A stretch of 23,172 bases of DNA from an uncultured Clostridium sp. (GCA_900548455.1 URKQ01000045.1:1-23172); one strand, 5' to 3'; counted from the first letter of the stretch, positions 6,523 to 14,551 are shown. A program made the numbers and translations. The notes: a model not told the origin generated them from the letters alone.

Positions 6523-8223
6523 TTAATCACCATTCATTTTTCTTCTTTTCTTAATAATTAAATAAATTATTCCTTCTACTAAAAATATTATTAAAGCAGT
6601 ACTAATAGCTGTAACAATAATTACTGTGCCAGTACTTTTAGATTCACTAGAAGAATTAGCTAAATAACTATTCATCAGTTGATCTGTGGAATTCTCATTA
6701 GACAAATTTTCTTCACTAGAAATTACTCCCTCTTCAATTAAGGTTTGAGTTTCCTCAAGTAAATCTATCCCAAACTCTATATCCATGCCAATGGGCTTAA
6801 TATGCATACTAATTTTTATTTCATCACTAACATTACCTATAAGAAATCTAAACGCTTTTATATTATTTTCACTATCTTCTGCTGCTATAGTATAGCTTAC
6901 TTCTTCACCATTTACATATATTTTTATATTGTCCATAGCGTTAGTACCAGAAAACTTAATTGTTAAATACATTTTTCCATCGATGTCCTCAAGAATACTT
7001 ATCTTATCTAAATACTTTCTTGTCATGGTCTTTCCCATTTTACTATCACTTATTATGTCATTTTCAATAGTGTATCTTTTAAAATATTCTTTAGCCTCTA
7101 CCTTCTCTTCTATAACATCCTCTTTATTTTCATCTTTTGTATCCTGAACTTCATTTAAATTAACTATTGGTGTAGTCTTTTCTGTCAATGGTGTATTTAT
7201 TTCTGAAGAACTAATTAGTTCTAATGTGTTTTCTAAAAAATCAATTTCAAAGGAAATATCCATACCAGTTACTGTTATATAAGCATTTACTTTTATTAAA
7301 GATTCTAAAGAAGGAACTTTAAATCTAATATCCATAGTGTTATTTTTGCTATCTTGCCTTACTACTTCATATGAAATAGAATTTCCATTTAAAGATAATC
7401 TTATATTATTCATAACATCTAACTGAGATAGTCCTATAGTAATAAACTTTTCACCTTGCACTTCTTCTAAATATGATACACTTCCAACTGCAGCTCTGGC
7501 CGCATTATATCCAATGGGGCTATTAGTTATTATTTCATTTTTTAACTTATAAAGTTTTGTACCTTCTTCTTTAATTGTTGGCACTTCTGTTAAATCCTCA
7601 TCTTTTTCTGGTTCAGGAGTAGGTGTTGGAGTTGGATTTACTATATCTTCCTTCTCTTCTTCATCTGGTTTTTCTTCTGGGGTTTCTTCCGGAGTTTCTT
7701 CTGGAGTAGGATTTATACCTTCATCATCCTCTGGTCTATTCCCTGGGATTGAAGGGATTAAAGAGGTATCTAAAATTACTCTAAAGGATACATTCATTTT
7801 CATAAATCCTAAGTTAATTGTAGTTAAAACCTCAATTTTATCTGACAAGGAATTTAAATTAAATTTAATTCTAAGTTTATTACCTTCAAGGTCTTCTTCA
7901 GTATAATTAACTATCTCTCCATTAATTTTAACTTGGGTATTACTCATTATATTTTTATCAGTAAAATCTAATGTAGTAGATATTTCAGTATCAGTTATTT
8001 CTACAATACTTTCTGGTTCTACATATTTTCTAGCTGCTGACTCCTTATCTTCATCTGCTTTTAATGTTTCATTTTTAACAGTGTATACTCCTTTCTCGTA
8101 AGTTATATCTTCATAGGACTCTATTATGGTATTATTTCCTTCCTCAAATGCTATAGCATTATAAGGCAATGATCCTGCAAATATAGTCGTAGCAAGTAAA
8201 ATTGTTAAAACTGATTTCTTCAT
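6523..8223 (-). CDS. NEAT-domain surface protein, three NEAT repeats
   Basis: This 566-residue secreted protein has a signal peptide (residues 1-25). Three NEAT-like domains lie at about 41-153, 222-337 and 381-496, a Pro/Glu/Thr-rich linker of ETPEE-type repeats at 163-215, and one transmembrane helix at 533-557 before a KKRRK tail. NEAT domains bind heme at the surface of Gram-positive bacteria. Each repeat shows the family pattern of an N-terminal helix, a V-N-G-x-x-V-x-Y hairpin and the last strand pair. The usual heme-ligating Y-x-x-x-Y is replaced in all three by M-x-x-x-F (143-147, 321-325, 480-484). There is no LPXTG sorting motif, so the protein is held in the membrane by its tail. 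It is the last gene of a Fur-boxed operon, so it is probably made during iron starvation for heme capture. Confidence 0.88.
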   Translation of the reverse strand: MKKSVLTILLATTIFAGSLPYNAIAFEEGNNTIIESYEDITYEKGVYTVKNETLKADEDKESAARKYVEPESIVEITDTEISTTLDFTDKNIMSNTQVKINGEIVNYTEEDLEGNKLRIKFNLNSLSDKIEVLTTINLGFMKMNVSFRVILDTSLIPSIPGNRPEDDEGINPTPEETPEETPEEKPDEEEKEDIVNPTPTPTPEPEKDEDLTEVPTIKEEGTKLYKLKNEIITNSPIGYNAARAAVGSVSYLEEVQGEKFITIGLSQLDVMNNIRLSLNGNSISYEVVRQDSKNNTMDIRFKVPSLESLIKVNAYITVTGMDISFEIDFLENTLELISSSEINTPLTEKTTPIVNLNEVQDTKDENKEDVIEEKVEAKEYFKRYTIENDIISDSKMGKTMTRKYLDKISILEDIDGKMYLTIKFSGTNAMDNIKIYVNGEEVSYTIAAEDSENNIKAFRFLIGNVSDEIKISMHIKPIGMDIEFGIDLLEETQTLIEEGVISSEENLSNENSTDQLMNSYLANSSSESKSTGTVIIVTAISTALIIFLVEGIIYLIIKKRRKMNGD

Positions 8224-8243
8224 TTTGTTCTCCTTTATGTATC

Positions 8244-8633
8244 CTATACATTTTCTACTTTAGTTTTAATAGTTTTTATTTTAAATATAAAATAATAAAA
8301 TTTAAAAATTATCAATAAAATAAGAATAACTTTTACATATACTTTATCTACTAATATTAAAGGAAAAGCCATCATAAAATCAGCAAAGGCCAATAAACAA
8401 ATTTTCTGTTTTAATGTCATAGCTTTTTCCTTAACAAAGCTTTCTAAATGTTTTTTATATACTTTAGTATTAGTAAACCATAAATTGAATTTTTCAGAAC
8501 CTCTAGCAAAACAAAAGGATGCCAGTAATAAAAATGGGGTTGTAGGAAGTATTGGCAATGCTACTCCTATAGCACCTAATCCAAATGCTATAAGTCCAAT
8601 AACTATATATATACTTTTTTTAATCTTACTCAT
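8244..8633 (-). CDS. DUF454 (YbaN-like) small membrane protein
   Basis: This is a 129-residue protein of the DUF454/YbaN family. The N-terminal segment carries the family hallmark GAIGVALPILPTTPFLLLASFCFARGS (residues 20-46), followed by a hydrophilic stretch (about 47-78) and two closely spaced hydrophobic segments (about 80-119), giving three to four membrane spans. The family has no assigned biochemical function. It sits 20 bp before the NEAT gene and 12 bp after the ygbA-like gene, under one Fur box, so a role in heme or iron handling is inferred from context only. AGGAGG lies eight bases upstream of the ATG. Confidence 0.85.
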   Translation of the reverse strand: MSKIKKSIYIVIGLIAFGLGAIGVALPILPTTPFLLLASFCFARGSEKFNLWFTNTKVYKKHLESFVKEKAMTLKQKICLLAFADFMMAFPLILVDKVYVKVILILLIIFKFYYFIFKIKTIKTKVENV

Positions 8634-8645
8634 ACACTCTTCCTC

Positions 8646-8942
8646 CTATTTATTCAATGCATGTCTTACTAATTCAAGTGGACTATATATTATTAATCGT
8701 GGTCCTGAAAATTTCATTACTTTTTTTACTTTCTCCTTCATATCCTTCTTATAACAATGAATTGGACATCTTGAACAAGTACTTTTCTTTTCTCCAAACT
8801 TACATAGACTTAATCTTTTTTCAGCATAATTTAATAATTCTTGGCACTCTTCACAAAGACCATTCCTATGTCCATGATTTTTTTTACAATATATTTCTAT
8901 CATAAGTTTTATAGTTCTTTTTTCTTTCTCAATCTTTCCCAT
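8646..8942 (-). CDS. ygbA: YgbA-like, 'nitrous oxide-stimulated promoter' family protein
   Basis: This small 98-residue Cys-rich protein matches the YgbA_NO family. It has a basic N-terminal helix with an M-I-x-I-Y-C core, H-x-x-R-x-x-L-C-x-x-C at 25-33, C47, then C-S-R-C-P-I-H-C-Y at 56-64, and the C-terminal SGPRLIIYSP. The seven cysteines suggest a metal or Fe-S site. In enterobacteria ygbA is controlled by the NO sensor NsrR and helps recovery from nitrosative stress; its reaction is unknown. Here it is the first gene of a Fur-boxed operon with DUF454 and NEAT genes, implying control by iron. AAGGTGA precedes the ATG. The family call is good. The symbol is by similarity only. Confidence 0.8.
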   Translation of the reverse strand: MGKIEKEKRTIKLMIEIYCKKNHGHRNGLCEECQELLNYAEKRLSLCKFGEKKSTCSRCPIHCYKKDMKEKVKKVMKFSGPRLIIYSPLELVRHALNK

Positions 8943-8959
8943 AACTTCACCTTCCTATA

Positions 8960-8974
8960 TGATAATCATTATCA
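8960..8974 (-). promoter_or_regulatory. Fur box upstream of the ygbA-DUF454-NEAT operon
   Basis: TGATAATCATTATCA is a perfect 7-1-7 inverted repeat identical to the Bacillus-type minimal Fur box TGATAATNATTATCA. It lies 18 bp before the ygbA-like start codon, where bound Fur would block transcription when iron is plentiful. Confidence 0.9.
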
Positions 8975-8980
8975 CGTATG

Positions 8981-9029
8981 TTTTTTAAAATATGGAGCTG
9001 TCTTACTAATAATTTAGTTCGGCAGCCCC
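8981..9029 (-). terminator. Probable terminator of the ABC operon
   Basis: GGAGCTGTC (8994-9002) pairs with GGCAGCCCC (9021-9029) with one mismatch and one wobble, and an inner ACTAA/TTAGT extends the hairpin. The minus strand then reads ATATTTTA, a weak T-run. Its place between the ABC operon and the next Fur box supports a terminator. Confidence 0.5.
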
Positions 9030-9108
9030 TAAGCAAAGGTGCATATATCATAATAGAAAAGTTACCTTATCTTAACTCATCCTCAATACATGTGGACCTC
9101 TGATTTTC

Positions 9109-10785
9109 TTAACATTCCTGAACAATTTTTTTATTTTCTAATTTATACACTTTATCACAAATTGCAGTTGTAGACTTTCGATGAGATATAAGAACAATAG
9201 TTTTGTCTGTGCAGTTTTCCTTAATAGATTTAAGTATTGCACCCTCATTTAATGTATCTAAGTTACTTGTTGGTTCGTCTAAAATTAGAACATCTCCTCC
9301 TCGCAAAAATGCTCGAGCAAGTCCAATTCTCTGCTTCTCTCCTGAAGATAAATTATCTCCTAATTCACCAACACATGTATCATATCCATTAGGTAATGTT
9401 TCTATAAATTTATGAATAGATGCTTTCTTTGCTGCTTCTATAACTTCTTCTCTTGTAGCTTTCGTATTACCCACTTTTATGTTTTGAAGAATAGACTCAT
9501 TAAACAAATAAGTTTCTTGACTAACTAGTGTTTGACTTTTTCTCATGGAAGAAGTATTTATCTCTTTAATATTATTTTTATTTAATAAGATTTCACCATG
9601 ATTTACATCCCAAAATCTCATTATTAATTTAACAAAAGTACTTTTACCAATTCCACTTTCTCCAATTAATGAAATTTTATCACCCTTGTTAAAATGGATC
9701 TCAGCTTCACTAAAAACAGGTTCCCTATTACCATTATATGAAAATGATACATCATTATAACTAATTGAAGTTGTTTCCTTAATATCTTTACCATCAAACT
9801 TTTCTTCAACTTGAGGCTCTTCATCTAATAGGTCAAAAAGTCTTTCTGCACAAGCGAAAGTTTGTAATAATGTATTTGATAAGTTACTTAATGCAACTAC
9901 CGGTCCAAAGGAAGATGCTATAATAACAATCCCTACTAGCATAGCTGTAAAAGTTAAATGTCCTACAGAATACTCGTAAAAACCTATACCTACAAATATT
10001 AAAATTGCAATCATTATTGTAATATCCGTTAATGCTCTTATAAATCCTTCATGCTTTTTTATCCTATCCAAAGCTTTATTAATTTTAAATGACTTATTAT
10101 TTATTTCTTTTAATCTTTCTTCTCCAGCATCAAAGAGTAATACTTCTTTTAAACCTCTCAGAGAATCTAACATATAGTTATTGCATTCTCCAAACATATC
10201 TCTATACTCAACTCCAGCTTCTTTTCCTAAAGACGATGATGCATATGGAATAACAAATCCTACAATTATGTAAAATACTACAGCAAATATTCCAAACCAC
10301 TTATTTATACTAAATAATATTAAAGCAATTATACTATTTGTAATTACTGCAATAGAAATTGGTGCTATTGTATGTGCATAAAAAACCTCTAAAAGTTCTA
10401 TATCAGATGTAATTAAAGAGATTAAGTTTCCCTTTTCATGGCCCTCTAATTTCGCCGGAGCAAGCTTCCTTAGCTTTAAAAATATTTTATCTCTCAAAAT
10501 ATATAAAATCTTAAATGCTATATAGTGACCTGATAATTGTTCTCCATATCTTAAAAATCCTCTAAGAAGTGCCGATATACACATAACAAAAATTGCCCCA
10601 CCAAAACTTATAAAAGTAACCTCTCCTATTAAAACTCCTGTGGCTATTGCTCCAAAGCTTGCTATTGCAATGGCTGAAAGAAATCCAACGACTCCCATTG
10701 TAATAGTTATTATCATAATTGAAGCTAGTGGCTTTAATTCAACAATAAGTCTTTTCATTATTTGGAAGCCTGATTGTCTCTTCAT
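9109..10785 (-). CDS. ABC transporter, fused permease-ATPase, CydC-like
   Basis: I chose the ATG at 10785 with GGAGG nine bases upstream; the alternative TTG at 10794 overlaps the previous gene. The 558-residue half-transporter has an exporter-type six-helix membrane domain (about 1-310) and a C-terminal ATPase with GESGIGKST (Walker A), LVSQETYLF (Q-loop), LSSGEKQR (signature), LILDEPTSN (Walker B with catalytic Glu) and an SHR H-loop. The GNLISLITSDIELLEVFY segment is typical of CydC. Its signature departs from LSGGQ. It starts one base after its CydD-like partner, so the two form a heterodimer. CydDC exports thiols in E. coli and has been reported to bind or move heme, while exporter-fold pairs such as IrtAB and YbtPQ import siderophores. 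The Fur-boxed promoter favours iron or heme traffic over cytochrome assembly; no cydAB is present. Confidence 0.85.
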   Translation of the reverse strand: MKRQSGFQIMKRLIVELKPLASIMIITITMGVVGFLSAIAIASFGAIATGVLIGEVTFISFGGAIFVMCISALLRGFLRYGEQLSGHYIAFKILYILRDKIFLKLRKLAPAKLEGHEKGNLISLITSDIELLEVFYAHTIAPISIAVITNSIIALILFSINKWFGIFAVVFYIIVGFVIPYASSSLGKEAGVEYRDMFGECNNYMLDSLRGLKEVLLFDAGEERLKEINNKSFKINKALDRIKKHEGFIRALTDITIMIAILIFVGIGFYEYSVGHLTFTAMLVGIVIIASSFGPVVALSNLSNTLLQTFACAERLFDLLDEEPQVEEKFDGKDIKETTSISYNDVSFSYNGNREPVFSEAEIHFNKGDKISLIGESGIGKSTFVKLIMRFWDVNHGEILLNKNNIKEINTSSMRKSQTLVSQETYLFNESILQNIKVGNTKATREEVIEAAKKASIHKFIETLPNGYDTCVGELGDNLSSGEKQRIGLARAFLRGGDVLILDEPTSNLDTLNEGAILKSIKENCTDKTIVLISHRKSTTAICDKVYKLENKKIVQEC

Positions 10786-10786
10786 T

Positions 10787-12583
10787 CTAACCAACCTCCC
10801 TTATCTTCTCTAATTCACTTTGACTGTTTATCATATGGTAATAATGTTTCTTATTATTTATTAATTCATCATGTTTACCACTTTCCACTAATTTTCCTTT
10901 GCTTAATACAAATATATTCTTTGCATTTCTTACATTAGCAAGCCTATGCGATATAACTAAAATAGTTTTCTCCTTTGATAAATCATAAATAGCTTCCCAT
11001 ATTGCTTCTTCACTTTCTACATCAATATTTGAAGTTGCCTCATCAAAGATAATCATCTTTTTATCTGCTAATATAATTCTAGCAAGAGCCAATCTCTGTT
11101 TTTGTCCTCCTGAAAGCTTATTTCCACCTTGTCCAACATCAGTATATAATCCATCCTTAAGAGAATTAACAAATTCTAATATTCTAGCCTTTTTTAAAGC
11201 TCCTTCAATTTCTTCCTTTGAAGCATTTTTCTTAGCCATCAAAAGATTATCTAAAATAGTTCCATTAAAAATATAACTATTAGTTGAAACTAATCCTACA
11301 TTATTATATAGAGTTTTCAACGATATATTTTCTATATTAACACCATTTAAAAGTATATTTCCTTTAGATACACTATGATTATTAAGAATAAGTGATGCTA
11401 TTGTACTTTTTCCTGATCCACTTTCTCCTACTATTGCAGTTATGCCACCTTGGGATATGTTCATATTTATATCCTTTAATACTTCTCTCTTACCATCATA
11501 TGTAAAGTTAACATTTTCTAAAGTTATTTCAACACTATTATAGATTTTTTCTTTTTCAATTACATCTTTTTTTCTTTCCTCTGCATCTAAAAGAGCAAAC
11601 ATCCTATCACTTGCAGCCATTCCATTCATGGCAATGTGGAAATAAGATCCTAAAAGTCTTAATGGTATAAAAAACTCTGAAGAAAGTAATATGATAATTA
11701 GCAAACTTCCAATCAAAAGTTGTCCATTCTTAAACTGATTCAAGGCTACTGCTATTCCAGCAGCTGCACCTCCAAATGCAACTAAATCCATAATTGTAAT
11801 AGAGTTAAGCTGCATACTTAATACTTTCATAGTTATTTTTCTAAAGTCTTCAGCTTCCTCATTCATCTTCATATGTCTTTTTTCATCTATATCAAAAACC
11901 TTTAATGTAGTCAGCCCCTGTAAGTTCTCTAAAAAGGTTCCCCCTAAATTAGAATAGGATTTCCAATAATCTTTTAATATACGCTTTGATACCTTCATAA
12001 TAGCTACTATTGATAATGGAATTAAAGGCACACATAAAATAAACACTAATGCAGTTTTTATAGATATAAAAGATAAAACTATAAATAATGTAACAGGCAC
12101 TAAAAGTGAATAAAAAAACTGTGGCAAATATTTTCCAAAGTAAACTTCTAATTGTTCAATTCCTTCAACGGATACTTGAACCACTGCTGATGTACTTTCT
12201 ACAGAGGTATATCCAGTACCTAACTTTAAAAGTTTTTTATAAATTAGTTCTCTTAATGTAACCCTTACATTTGAAGAAGCTAAATTAGAATACTTAGCAT
12301 ATAACTTATTACAAACATATCTAGTTATTAGTAAAACTATAATTATTCCAATTGAGATTAGTAAACTTACATTACCCCAAACCTTAAAATTAGATAGTCC
12401 TTCAAATAAGTTTCCATTAGTTAAAATCACTTTCTCACCTAAAAAAACTTGATTAATGAATTGTCCTACTATAATTATTGTAAAAATATTACATAATACC
12501 GAAAGCCAATTAACAAATACTGTGAGTGCTATGTACTTTTTAGAATCACTACAAAGATTTATTAATCTCTTATTTATCATCAT
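10787..12583 (-). CDS. ABC transporter, fused permease-ATPase, CydD-like
   Basis: The start is the ATG at 12583, seven bases after AAGGAGG; an open frame extends to 12616 but lacks a ribosome site. The 598-residue protein has six membrane helices (about 1-315) and an ATPase with GESGSGKST at 386-394, LSGGQKQR from 490, FDEATSN at 513-519 and H546. The AVVQVSVEGIEQLEVYF stretch followed by G-K-Y-L-P-Q is characteristic of CydD. The Q-loop glutamine is a threonine (LVSTNSYIF, against LVSQETYLF in the partner). It is the first gene of a two-gene operon whose promoter carries two Fur boxes, so it is expected to be induced by iron limitation. Substrate is unproven: heme, a siderophore or a thiol are all possible. 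Confidence 0.85.
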   Translation of the reverse strand: MMINKRLINLCSDSKKYIALTVFVNWLSVLCNIFTIIIVGQFINQVFLGEKVILTNGNLFEGLSNFKVWGNVSLLISIGIIIVLLITRYVCNKLYAKYSNLASSNVRVTLRELIYKKLLKLGTGYTSVESTSAVVQVSVEGIEQLEVYFGKYLPQFFYSLLVPVTLFIVLSFISIKTALVFILCVPLIPLSIVAIMKVSKRILKDYWKSYSNLGGTFLENLQGLTTLKVFDIDEKRHMKMNEEAEDFRKITMKVLSMQLNSITIMDLVAFGGAAAGIAVALNQFKNGQLLIGSLLIIILLSSEFFIPLRLLGSYFHIAMNGMAASDRMFALLDAEERKKDVIEKEKIYNSVEITLENVNFTYDGKREVLKDINMNISQGGITAIVGESGSGKSTIASLILNNHSVSKGNILLNGVNIENISLKTLYNNVGLVSTNSYIFNGTILDNLLMAKKNASKEEIEGALKKARILEFVNSLKDGLYTDVGQGGNKLSGGQKQRLALARIILADKKMIIFDEATSNIDVESEEAIWEAIYDLSKEKTILVISHRLANVRNAKNIFVLSKGKLVESGKHDELINNKKHYYHMINSQSELEKIREVG

Positions 12584-12623
12584 AATTTTTCCTCCTTTGC
12601 TAAACATCATTTCCAAACTTATT

Positions 12624-12638
12624 TGATAATGATTATCA
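12624..12638 (-). promoter_or_regulatory. Fur box 1 of the ABC operon
   Basis: TGATAATGATTATCA is a perfect 7-1-7 Fur box, lying between the -10 element and the start codon of the CydD-like gene. Confidence 0.9.
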
Positions 12639-12646
12639 CCTTCATC

Positions 12647-12675
12647 AGTATATATTAACTGATAATGATTTTCAA
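12647..12675 (-). promoter_or_regulatory. Promoter of the ABC operon with overlapping Fur box 2
   Basis: Minus-strand -35 TTGAAA (12670-12675) and -10 TATACT (12647-12652) are 17 bases apart. A second Fur box, TGATAATGATTTTCA (12660-12674, one mismatch), covers the -35 and half the spacer. With Fur box 1 downstream of the -10 this makes a tandem arrangement that should repress tightly. The sites are also close enough to the divergent MerR promoter (12695-12724) to affect it. Confidence 0.8.
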
Positions 12676-12694
12676 GTACTTTTTCCTATTATAT

Positions 12695-12724
12695 TTGAGA
12701 ATATTATATTTTCTATGATAGAAT
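12695..12724 (+). promoter_or_regulatory. Probable promoter of the MerR-family gene
   Basis: TTGAGA (12695-12700) and TAGAAT (12719-12724) are 18 bases apart. The ribosome site AAAGGAGG follows, shortly before the ATG at 12770. Confidence 0.5.
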
Positions 12725-12769
12725 CTTTATAAAAGACACTGCAAGCTATATGTAAAAGGAGGAATTTGT

Positions 12770-13588
12770 ATGAGACTAAGCATTGGTGAAATGGCAAAAA
12801 CAAACAATATATCTATACATACCCTTAGATACTACGACAAAGTAAATCTTTTAAAACCACACGAGACCGATCCATCCTCCAAATATAGATATTATGATGA
12901 AAATGATTGTTTTAAACTTGAGAAAATAAAAGCTTTAAAATCAATAGGAATATCTAATGAAGAGATAAAAACTCTACTAAATGGTACTTTAGAAAATTCT
13001 GCACATTCTCTAAAAAAAATTAAAAATGAACTAGCGGAAAAAATTGCAGCTCTTAATGAAATATCAAATTATTTGAATGATGAACTTTTACATATTGAAG
13101 AACTTACTCTTGGAAAATGTTATTTAAAGCCACATATAATTTTTATGGATGAGCGTGAAGGATATTTAATTGGTGTAAAGGAAAAGCACCCTTTAATTGA
13201 AAGAATAAAATTAATAGAAACCTTCAACGAGAGAAATAATACAAATTGTAGTATTTTACTAAGTCCTGCTAGATTAATGAACATTGACCTAGATGGAAAT
13301 AGACATTTAAAAGATTATATGGGAATAAAAAGAAGTACTACTCAGAACCTTCCTAATGAAAATAATCTTTATGTATTAGATAAAGGCTTTTATGGAGTTA
13401 TTGATCATATTGGAATAAGTGAAGATATTAAAAACAGCTATAACACCTTACTTCAATATATAGAAAAACAAAATTTCACAATTTCTGGTGAGTCTATTGA
13501 ATTATTACTAATTAATTCCGATATTACTTCTAATCCTTATGAACGAAGAACTCAGATTCAAATTCCTATAAGCATAAAAAAAGAGTAG
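12770..13588 (+). CDS. MerR-family regulator with GyrI-like effector domain
   Basis: This 272-residue protein opens with a MerR winged helix (1-72): SIGEMAKTNNISIHTLRYYD is the DNA-recognition part and LLKPHETDPSSKYRYY the wing. The dimerising coiled-coil helix runs at about 76-115. The remainder, about 120-270, resembles the GyrI-like (SOUL/BmrR-type) small-molecule binding domain. Such activators bind a dyad in a promoter with an over-long 19-bp spacer and twist it into an active form. A site of exactly this kind precedes the convergent nitroreductase gene (14521-14551), so that gene is the likely target. The ligand is unknown but is probably a planar or cationic toxic compound as in BmrR and Mta. 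AAAGGAGG supports the start. Confidence 0.88.
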   Translation: MRLSIGEMAKTNNISIHTLRYYDKVNLLKPHETDPSSKYRYYDENDCFKLEKIKALKSIGISNEEIKTLLNGTLENSAHSLKKIKNELAEKIAALNEISNYLNDELLHIEELTLGKCYLKPHIIFMDEREGYLIGVKEKHPLIERIKLIETFNERNNTNCSILLSPARLMNIDLDGNRHLKDYMGIKRSTTQNLPNENNLYVLDKGFYGVIDHIGISEDIKNSYNTLLQYIEKQNFTISGESIELLLINSDITSNPYERRTQIQIPISIKKE

Positions 13589-13614
13589 GATTTAAAGACA
13601 CCCTACTCTTTTTT
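13576..13614. terminator. Bidirectional terminator between merR and nitroreductase genes
   Basis: AAAAAAGAGTAGG (13576-13588, or 13589 with the final G) pairs with CCTACTCTTTTTT (13602-13614) around a 12-base loop. A and T runs make it work for both converging genes. The left arm includes the MerR stop codon. Confidence 0.9.
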
Positions 13615-14490
13615 CTATTTTTGTGGAAAATCTTCACCATCCACCCATGTAAATCCATACTTTTTCAATGTTTCTAAAAACTCCCCATTCCCTATACATG
13701 ACCAATTAGCTTTATAGTGAAGTCCAAAATATCTTTGTGCTTGATTGATATATCCAACTCTTTTTATATCTTCTATAATCTTGTCTGAATATTCACTTCC
13801 TCCAATATCATACGCTACTTCTTCTATTTGTTTTAAATTTGAATCACTATTTGGGAATGTCTTGTAATTATATTTTTCATCTTGTAATTGAACTAACCTA
13901 TCAATTTCAAGGTCTTTATATTTTTCATCATGAACTATTGCTTCAATCCCTAATTTATTTGCTGGCTGTGGATATTTTGAAGGATACCCTAAACTTAAAA
14001 GAACCACTGGGAAAACACCTTCAGGAATATTTAATATAGATTTTAATTCCATAAAGCAACTTTCAACAGTACCGATATAAACAGAGCCTAGCCCTAAAGA
14101 ATCTGCAGCAGTACATATACTCTGAGCACATATAACCGTATCTTGAAGCGCAATCCAAAAGTGTCTATAACTCTTAGTTGCTACAAACGGTGCATTACAT
14201 GCCTCAGCCCATCTCCCTGTTCTTCTCCAATCAATACAAAATAATAAGTTAACAGGAGCATTCTCTACTATACTTTGCATTTCACACTCTGTAACTAGTC
14301 GTTTCTTAGTAGTATTATCACTTATTTTTATTATTGAATAAGGTTGCAAATTACCACCTGTTGCTCCATGTATTCCACATTCAATTATCCTATTAATTAT
14401 ATCCTCAGGAACTTCCTTATCTAAAAAACTTCTACAACTAGCTCTATTACAAAGTAATTTAATTGTGTCATTTTCATATTGTTTTTCCAT
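13615..14490 (-). CDS. Nitroreductase family protein, long form
   Basis: This is a 291-residue protein. Residues 1-195 form an FMN-dependent nitroreductase domain: R-A-S-C-R-S-F near 17-23, the GATGGNLQPYS phosphate-binding stretch at about 42-52, and ADSLGLGSVYIGTV at about 127-140. Residues 200-291 are an added C-terminal region ending in a W-V-D-G segment. The enzymes reduce nitroaromatics, quinones or flavins using NAD(P)H. The length exceeds the usual 170-250 residues. The promoter has the MerR-type 19-bp spacer and dyad, suggesting induction by a toxic or electrophilic compound sensed by the adjacent regulator. AAGGAG lies seven bases before the ATG. The physiological substrate is unknown. 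Confidence 0.87.
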   Translation of the reverse strand: MEKQYENDTIKLLCNRASCRSFLDKEVPEDIINRIIECGIHGATGGNLQPYSIIKISDNTTKKRLVTECEMQSIVENAPVNLLFCIDWRRTGRWAEACNAPFVATKSYRHFWIALQDTVICAQSICTAADSLGLGSVYIGTVESCFMELKSILNIPEGVFPVVLLSLGYPSKYPQPANKLGIEAIVHDEKYKDLEIDRLVQLQDEKYNYKTFPNSDSNLKQIEEVAYDIGGSEYSDKIIEDIKRVGYINQAQRYFGLHYKANWSCIGNGEFLETLKKYGFTWVDGEDFPQK

Positions 14491-14520
14491 ATAACCACTC
14501 CTTTTTTATTCTTTAATAAA

Positions 14521-14551
14521 AGTATAAAGTCTAGAGTAGCTCTAGAGTCAA
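14521..14551 (-). promoter_or_regulatory. MerR-type promoter (19-bp spacer with dyad) of the nitroreductase gene
   Basis: On the minus strand -35 TTGACT (14546-14551) and -10 TATACT (14521-14526) are both near consensus but separated by 19 bases, two more than optimal. The spacer holds the perfect dyad TCTAGAG-TAG-CTCTAGA (14530-14546). This is the classical architecture bound and distorted by MerR-family activators. Confidence 0.85.

Noticed and set aside
6523..8223. Sortase-anchored surface protein
   Set aside because: The C-terminus has a hydrophobic segment and basic tail but no LPXTG or NPXTG-like motif before it, so I describe it as membrane-anchored.
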